NCBI RefSeq assembly: GCF_003668575.1
Contig: NZ_RCVZ01000006.1
Coordinates: 169,399 to 233,398, forward strand
Source of the DNA: Falsibacillus albus
Lineage (GTDB): Bacteria; Bacillota; Bacilli; Bacillales; DSM-25281
Length of the DNA: 64,000 bases
Reading direction: 5' to 3'
Shown here: piece after piece, positions 59,640-64,000 of the stretch
How positions within the stretch are numbered: position 1 is the first letter of the stretch
Layout of the letters: each line of letters opens with the position of its first letter
Notes under the pieces: generated by a model
Told to the model about the DNA's origin: nothing
What the model saw: the letters and a program-made list of their open reading frames with translations, nothing else
Database searches by the model: none
Made by a program: the position numbers and the translations under genes

Positions 59640-59650
59640 TCAACCTTCGA
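59540..59650. repeat. Intergenic palindromic element, copy before pepF
   Basis: Contains GATGATTGGAGCGGATGGTG, CAAGACTCCGGAGAGACC, CATCGGAAAGCGAGCATCC and ends GGAAAATAATCAACC. The ends are inverted copies of one another (ATTGG... / ...AATCAACC). The flanking AAAAGCTGTTTTCTCAAAT at 59673 matches the flank of the copy at 32167. Confidence 0.7.
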
Positions 59651-59780
59651 TGAATTACAATACACTTTAAGAAAAGCTGTTTTCTCAAATAATGTTATCA
59701 TTATGTGTTGCGATCAACAGCGCTTTCTAGGAAAATTGTGAAAAGAAGGATTTAGAATTTATTGCAAAGGGGAATGAACG

Positions 59781-61568
59781 ATGAATACATACAAATCAAG
59801 AAATGAAGTGCCATCAGAAGAAAAATGGAATCTTGAAGATATATACAAAGATGTTGATGCTTGGAACAGAGACTATGAAACTGTCATAACAATGACGGGG
59901 CAACTAAAAGACTTTGATGGGAAAATCATTGACGGGCAATCCCTTTTCAAATACTTAAAGCTTGGAGAGGAAATGGGATATATTTATAAAAAGCTGTACG
60001 TCTATGCCATGCTGCAGGTGGATTTGGATACGCGTGTATCTTCCTCACACGCTCTACTGGACAGAGCAAGCCAATTGGGCCAAAAAATTAGTGGCGCCAC
60101 TGCTTTTTTTATGCCTTTCTTATTGAGCCTTCCTGAACATAAGTTGGAAGAGTACATCCAGGAAGTGGAAGGGCTGGAATACTTCAAGGAAGACTTGTAT
60201 GAAACATACAGGTATAAAAAGCATGTATTGAGCAAAGAGAAGGAAGAGGTCCTATCACAAATGGGCGAAGCTTTGGCTGCTCCGAAAAACATCTTTGGGA
60301 TGATTAATAATGCAGACATCAAATTTGGAGAAGTGACCAAGGATGACGGAGAGAAGATAGAATTGACAAGGGGCATGTATGCCAAACTGATCGAGGATGA
60401 AGACCGCGGGAAAAGAAAAGAAGCATATAAAGCTTACTACAAACCGTATTTGGAGTCCAAAAATACCATTGCCGCGACCCTCACTGCAGCAGTGAAAAAT
60501 AATGTGCTGATGGCTGGAATGCGCAATTATCCTTCTGCATTGGAAAAATCGCTGTTCGGGGATATGGTCCCGAAAGAAGTATATGAAAATTTAATTGCAG
60601 CAACAAAAGATAACCTTGACACGATGAAAGCCTATAATCGACTTAGAAAAAAGACGCTCGGTGTTGAGGAACTGCGTGCGTATGACTTAAGTGTCCCGTT
60701 GGTTCAAGGGGTAAGGCAGAATATTTCTTACGATGAAGCTTTTGCGATCATGCTGAAGAGCCTTGAGCCCCTAGGGGAAGAATATGTGAAAACATTGGCT
60801 GGATTTAAGGAAAAATGCTTCATTGATGTGCGCGAAACCCCGGGGAAGCGCTCTGGAGCCTATAACCTCGGGCTTTATGGAGTCCATCCATTCATCTTGT
60901 TGAATCACCACGATGATCTTGACAGCCTATTTACACTGACACATGAATGCGGACATGGCATGCATTCATACTATAGTTCAAAATATCAGCCGCAGATCAG
61001 CGCCGGTTATTCCATCTTCGTTGCTGAAGTTGCATCAACCGTCAATGAAGTCCTGCTCATCCGCTATTTATTAAAAACAACAGAAGATGAAAATTTACGA
61101 AAGCACCTTATAAATCATTTTATTGACAGCTTCAAAGGGACTTTCTTTACACAGGTCATGTTTTCCGAATTTGAAAAAGTAATTCATGAAAAAACAGAAG
61201 GGGGCGAACCTCTTAACACCGAGGTCTTCAATACCATTTATGAAGATATATATCGCCAATATCAAGGTGAGGATCTCGTCTTTGACGAGGAAGTAAAATT
61301 CGGCTGGTCACGCATTCCTCATTTCTACCGTCCATTTTATGTGTATAAATACGCGACAGGATATGCATCCGCGATTCATATCGCCGATAAGATTCTGGAA
61401 GGGGACCATGGAGTGAAAGAGAATTACTTGAATTTCCTGAAAAGCGGGAGCTCTGACTACCCTCTGGAACTGCTCAAAGGGGTCGGGGTGGACTTAACGA
61501 AGCCGGAAACGATTCAGAATGCTCTACGGATTTTTGGAGAATTGGTGGAGGAATTAAGGGAACTATGA
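59781..61568 (+). CDS. pepF: Oligoendopeptidase F (M3 family)
   Basis: Cytoplasmic zinc metallopeptidase that degrades short peptides, 595 aa, full length. The zinc motif HECGH is at residues 388-392 (LTHECGHGMHSYYS), the third ligand is Glu416 in FVAEVASTVNEVLL, and the conserved RSGAYNLGLYGVHPFILLNH precedes it. The C-terminal RPFYVYKYATGYASAIHIAD, which contributes substrate-binding Tyr/His, is intact. The ATG follows AAAGGGG by 9 nt. A single gene with its own terminator. Confidence 0.95.
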   Translation: MNTYKSRNEVPSEEKWNLEDIYKDVDAWNRDYETVITMTGQLKDFDGKIIDGQSLFKYLKLGEEMGYIYKKLYVYAMLQVDLDTRVSSSHALLDRASQLGQKISGATAFFMPFLLSLPEHKLEEYIQEVEGLEYFKEDLYETYRYKKHVLSKEKEEVLSQMGEALAAPKNIFGMINNADIKFGEVTKDDGEKIELTRGMYAKLIEDEDRGKRKEAYKAYYKPYLESKNTIAATLTAAVKNNVLMAGMRNYPSALEKSLFGDMVPKEVYENLIAATKDNLDTMKAYNRLRKKTLGVEELRAYDLSVPLVQGVRQNISYDEAFAIMLKSLEPLGEEYVKTLAGFKEKCFIDVRETPGKRSGAYNLGLYGVHPFILLNHHDDLDSLFTLTHECGHGMHSYYSSKYQPQISAGYSIFVAEVASTVNEVLLIRYLLKTTEDENLRKHLINHFIDSFKGTFFTQVMFSEFEKVIHEKTEGGEPLNTEVFNTIYEDIYRQYQGEDLVFDEEVKFGWSRIPHFYRPFYVYKYATGYASAIHIADKILEGDHGVKENYLNFLKSGSSDYPLELLKGVGVDLTKPETIQNALRIFGELVEELREL

Positions 61569-61644
61569 TAAATTGATAGACAGAAATTTTTTTTGCTGAA
61601 CATTTAGTCAAATTGAGATTCAGGTGGAAAATTAATGCTTAATG

Positions 61645-61680
61645 AAAAGAGACTGTGGCATCGAGCGGCAGTCTCTTTGT
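61645..61680 (+). terminator. Intrinsic terminator after pepF
   Basis: AAAGAGACTG and CAGTCTCTTT form a 10-bp stem with a 13-nt loop, followed by GTCTTATTT; 76 nt after the stop. Confidence 0.8.
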
Positions 61681-61760
61681 CTTATTTAAGCTGAATACAA
61701 GGCGTTTATCAATATTAGATTTCGTGTCTACTAACAGTAATTGATAAGAACCAAAGTTTA

Positions 61761-62147
61761 TTATTTTTCTGGAATGGTATAGGTTGCTTGGAAGTTAAAT
61801 GATCCTGTGTATTCTTGGCCAAATCCAAATACTGAAACTCTTGTAATGTCATCATAAACAAATGAGATGGAAGAATGGGCCAGCACTGTTCTCGTGACAT
61901 TTCCAGAAGATCTCTCAAAAATTACATTGATGCCGTCCGAACTGAAATTTTCAATGCTTCCAGCGAGAACAACCGGAATATCATTGGATTCTACATCAAA
62001 GATAATATTGGCATTTTCGTTGGAAGAACCAGCAAATGGTACACAATTGGAAAAAGTGAGCGTTTTGAACATATCCATTTTTGGCCTTGGTGGACAGCAT
62101 TCGCAATCGACCCATCCCAATGGTGCTGTGCAATGATTTTTACACAT
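61761..62147 (-). CDS. Cys-rich protein, possible DUF3992/endospore appendage (Ena)-like
   Basis: Protein of 128 aa. The N terminus is Cys-rich (CKNHC, then VDCECCPPRPK), the rest is a beta-rich domain (IIFDVESNDIPVVLAGSIEN, NVTRTVLAHSSISFVYDDIT, YTGSFNFQATYTI). A Cys-containing N-terminal connector before a jelly-roll domain is the plan of DUF3992 endospore appendage subunits. The match is by layout and not by a confirmed signature, so another spore-coat protein is possible. The ATG at 62147 has GGGGG 8 nt upstream; the in-frame GTG at 62156 overlaps that site. Confidence 0.5.
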   Translation of the reverse strand: MCKNHCTAPLGWVDCECCPPRPKMDMFKTLTFSNCVPFAGSSNENANIIFDVESNDIPVVLAGSIENFSSDGINVIFERSSGNVTRTVLAHSSISFVYDDITRVSVFGFGQEYTGSFNFQATYTIPEK

Positions 62148-62229
62148 GCAATTCACCCCCTTTGTACTAAGTTATGCGGCAGTTGTTTTTACGCTTGGAC
62201 ACTGTGCTCCATTAGGGACATTGTCCAAA

Positions 62230-62256
62230 AAAATAATATCCCCTTGAGGGGGATAT
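62230..62256 (-). terminator. Terminator of the DUF4097 gene
   Basis: On the minus strand ATATCCCC-TCAA-GGGGATAT followed by TATTTTTTT, 4 nt after the stop codon. Confidence 0.85.
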
Positions 62257-62259
62257 CTT

Positions 62260-63111
62260 TCAGTGAATCCGTATCGTACCACTTTGAGCGCCGACATTGA
62301 TTTTGTACTTTCCAGATCCTTGTATGCCTTTTATTAGATTTTTGCTGCTTGTTTTTCTTTTAAGCGGCAAATCACAAGATATACGTCCGCTTCCCACTTT
62401 TCCCAAAAATGAAAAGTCCGCATTTTCGGGAAGGTAAAGATTAATGTTTCCAGAATTTGCATTGGTTTTGATGTTGCCTGTTAATTGATCAATTTGAGCA
62501 TTAAAATTACCGGAAGAAAGAGATGAATCCAATCCCCCCACATAATGTTTGAGTACGAGGTTTCCAGAAGTCATCTGAAACCAGCCGTGATTGGTCGTCA
62601 TTTTTTCAATGTTTACATTTCCAGATGAGCCTTCAAGATGAAAAGAGGCTGTTTGAATACTGCGAAGGTGAATATTTCCGGAACGGATGTTAAGTCGAAA
62701 ATCTCTCAGCTTGAAGGATGGGGTTGAGGAATTGAATTCCAAATTGCCGGAGCCAAGGTCAACTGTTAAGTCTGATTGATATTCCTTAGGAATGTAAACC
62801 GTCAGTTCCTTTTTGTTGAATAAGGAAAACCCATTCCACCATTTTTGTTTGACAGTCACATTGACTGTATTGCCATTATTTTCGACTTTGACATTTCCAT
62901 TTCCCTTCAAGGTTGCGCTCACTTTATCTCGATTTCCTGGAACAATGATGGTATTGACGCCTGAAACATTTAGGTGAACGAGATCGATACTGCTGATGGT
63001 GGCTGCCGCGGATTTTTCTTTGCCGAAAGGAAGCCATGAATAATGGTAGGGATTAACGATCACGATATAGCCGGCAATCACAATCAATAGAAATACAAAA
63101 AAGTTTTTCAT
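62260..63111 (-). CDS. DUF4097 family membrane-anchored protein
   Basis: Protein of 283 aa with an N-terminal membrane helix (FFVFLLIVIAGYIVIVNPYH) and an extracytoplasmic right-handed beta-helix of DUF4097 type: repeats around GSGNLEF, IRSGNIHLR, GSSGNVNIE, MTSGNLVLK, LSSGNFNA and NANSGNINLYL, each with an SGN turn. Function is unknown in the family; such genes often accompany PadR/HAAS regulators, but none is adjacent here. No clear ribosome binding site was noted; start by position. Confidence 0.85.
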   Translation of the reverse strand: MKNFFVFLLIVIAGYIVIVNPYHYSWLPFGKEKSAAATISSIDLVHLNVSGVNTIIVPGNRDKVSATLKGNGNVKVENNGNTVNVTVKQKWWNGFSLFNKKELTVYIPKEYQSDLTVDLGSGNLEFNSSTPSFKLRDFRLNIRSGNIHLRSIQTASFHLEGSSGNVNIEKMTTNHGWFQMTSGNLVLKHYVGGLDSSLSSGNFNAQIDQLTGNIKTNANSGNINLYLPENADFSFLGKVGSGRISCDLPLKRKTSSKNLIKGIQGSGKYKINVGAQSGTIRIH

Positions 63112-63272
63112 ATATATTCCTGCTTTCCGAGTGTTTTTTGACTACCTTTATTTTACTAAGACATTGGGAACCTAGGAATTGTTCGCTGGCTCTATTTTAT
63201 TGTAGGTCTCGAGGCGTATCAGTTTTGGAATGCCGTGTACAGCTCAAAAGTTTTCTATAATTAGTATGTTTC

Positions 63273-64000
63273 CAGCGGGGCCCTGATGCATGTAGGGGAG
63301 GAGAGAGATGAGTCTGAAGGTAACCAGAACAGGGATCTGATGCCCGTCGGGGAGGGAAATGAGCACGGAAGGTAATCAGAACGAGGATCTGCTGCCCGTC
63401 GGGGAGAGAAATGAGTCCTGACGGTCACCAAAACGAGGATCTGCTGCCCGTTGGAGATCCAAATGGGTACTGGCGGTCATCAGAACAGAGATCTGAAGCC
63501 CGACGGAGAGCGAAAAGGGTCCTGACGGTCACCAGAACAGGGATCTGATGCCCGTCTGGGAGAGAAATGAGTACTGACGGTAACCAGAACGAGGACCTGC
63601 TGCCCGTTGGAGATCCAAATGGGTACTGGCGGTCATCAGAACAGAGATCTGATGCCCGTCGGGGAGCGAAATGAGCACGGAAGGTAATCAGAATGGGGAT
63701 CTGATGCCCGTCGGGGAGGGAAATGAGCACGGAAGGTAATCAGAATGGAGATCTGATGCCCGTCGGGGAGAGAAATGAGTACTGGCGGTAACCAGAACGA
63801 GGACCTGATGCCCGACGGAGAGCGAAATGAGCACGGAAGGTAATCAGAATGGAGATCTGATGCCCGTCGGGGAGGGAAATGAGCACGGAAGGTAATCAGA
63901 ATGGAGATCTGATGCCCGACGGAGAGCGAAATAGATACTGACGGTCACCAAAACGAGGATCTGCTGCCCGTTGGAAATCCAAATGGGTACTGGCGGTCAT
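63273..64000. repeat. 52-bp-period tandem repeat array, open at window end
   Basis: About 14 degenerate units. The anchor GATCTG (or GACCTG) recurs at 63334, 63386, 63438, 63490, 63542, 63594, 63646 and so on, exactly 52 bp apart. A typical unit reads GGATCTGATGCCCGTCGGGG, then AGGGAAATGAGCACGGAAGG, then TAATCAGAAC. At least two unit types alternate (one with CCCGTTGGAGATCCAAATGG). The first unit at 63273 is irregular. The period is not a multiple of 3 and no ribosome binding site precedes any frame. The region 63112-63272 before it holds no gene. Confidence 0.92.

Noticed and set aside
59278..59688. 136-codon minus-strand frame
   Set aside because: Antisense to the Arg/Ala/Glu-rich gene, its terminator and a repeat; no ribosome binding site.
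63425..63730. 101-codon minus-strand frame in the tandem repeat
   Set aside because: It exists only because the 52-bp units lack stops in that frame; no ribosome binding site, and the frame moves between units.
63273..64000. CRISPR array
   Set aside because: Units are directly contiguous and degenerate along their whole length, with no constant repeat and variable spacer, and no cas genes nearby.

Overview
The window looks like a chromosomal segment of a low-to-medium GC, endospore-forming member of the Bacillaceae. The evidence is strong AAGGAGG-type ribosome binding sites, frequent TTG and GTG starts, a gerA-type germination operon, a short Spo0M-like gene, a B. subtilis-like yceCDEFGH (Ter) island, and many copies of an imperfectly palindromic intergenic element beginning GTTGATTGGAG. 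No tRNA, rRNA, CRISPR array, prophage or transposase gene was seen.

Layout. 1-2.8 kb: proline synthesis (end of proC, proB, proA). 3.0-14.7 kb: a nearly self-contained reductive pyrimidine/hydantoin catabolic locus: beta-ureidopropionase, PreT, PreA, dihydropyrimidinase, NCS1 permease, a 68-aa protein, a PucR-type regulator, a CoA-acylating (methyl)malonate-semialdehyde dehydrogenase and an omega-amino-acid aminotransferase. Together these could carry uracil to beta-alanine, malonic semialdehyde and acetyl-CoA. 15.2-20.3 kb: an ECF-like sigma factor paired with a second-type ClpP, a large secreted lamin-tail protein, a 47-codon gene and an LCP cell-wall enzyme. 20.7-32.1 kb: a DUF1206 membrane protein, then the Ter island: three TerD, TerC, an HpcH/HpaI-like lyase, a PRTase-TRSP protein, a StiP protein, YceG and YceH/TelA. 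32.3-39.1 kb: a VanY-like lipoprotein, then a xanthine dehydrogenase operon (XdhC, MobA-like, molybdopterin, FAD and 2Fe-2S subunits).

39.1-49.9 kb: a PadR regulator with its membrane partner, a DUF4153/4173 membrane protein behind a tandem operator, a short Spo0M-like protein, a YitY/YitZ-like pair, an alpha/beta hydrolase on the minus strand behind a sigma-A promoter and an S-box (SAM) riboswitch, small proteins, an ArsR-SRPBCC fusion with a strong operator, DedA and a DMT transporter. 50-54 kb: the iron uptake operon efeUOB behind three Fur boxes. 54-58.9 kb (minus strand): DUF3231-gerA-gerC-gerB. 59-63.1 kb: a small Ala/Glu/Arg-rich protein, PepF, a Cys-rich possible endospore appendage protein and a DUF4097 protein. 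63.3 kb to the end: a 52-bp-period tandem repeat running out of the window.

The most interesting signals are the S-box riboswitch in front of an alpha/beta hydrolase, the Ter island with an embedded predicted nucleotide-like biosynthetic module, the 52-bp tandem array, the nested size classes of the GTTGATTGG element (which also appears to donate coding sequence to a small ORF), the tandem ACATAG-N5-CTATGT operator, and a GerC protein with no recognisable lipobox. All functional calls are from reading the sequence; no database search was run.
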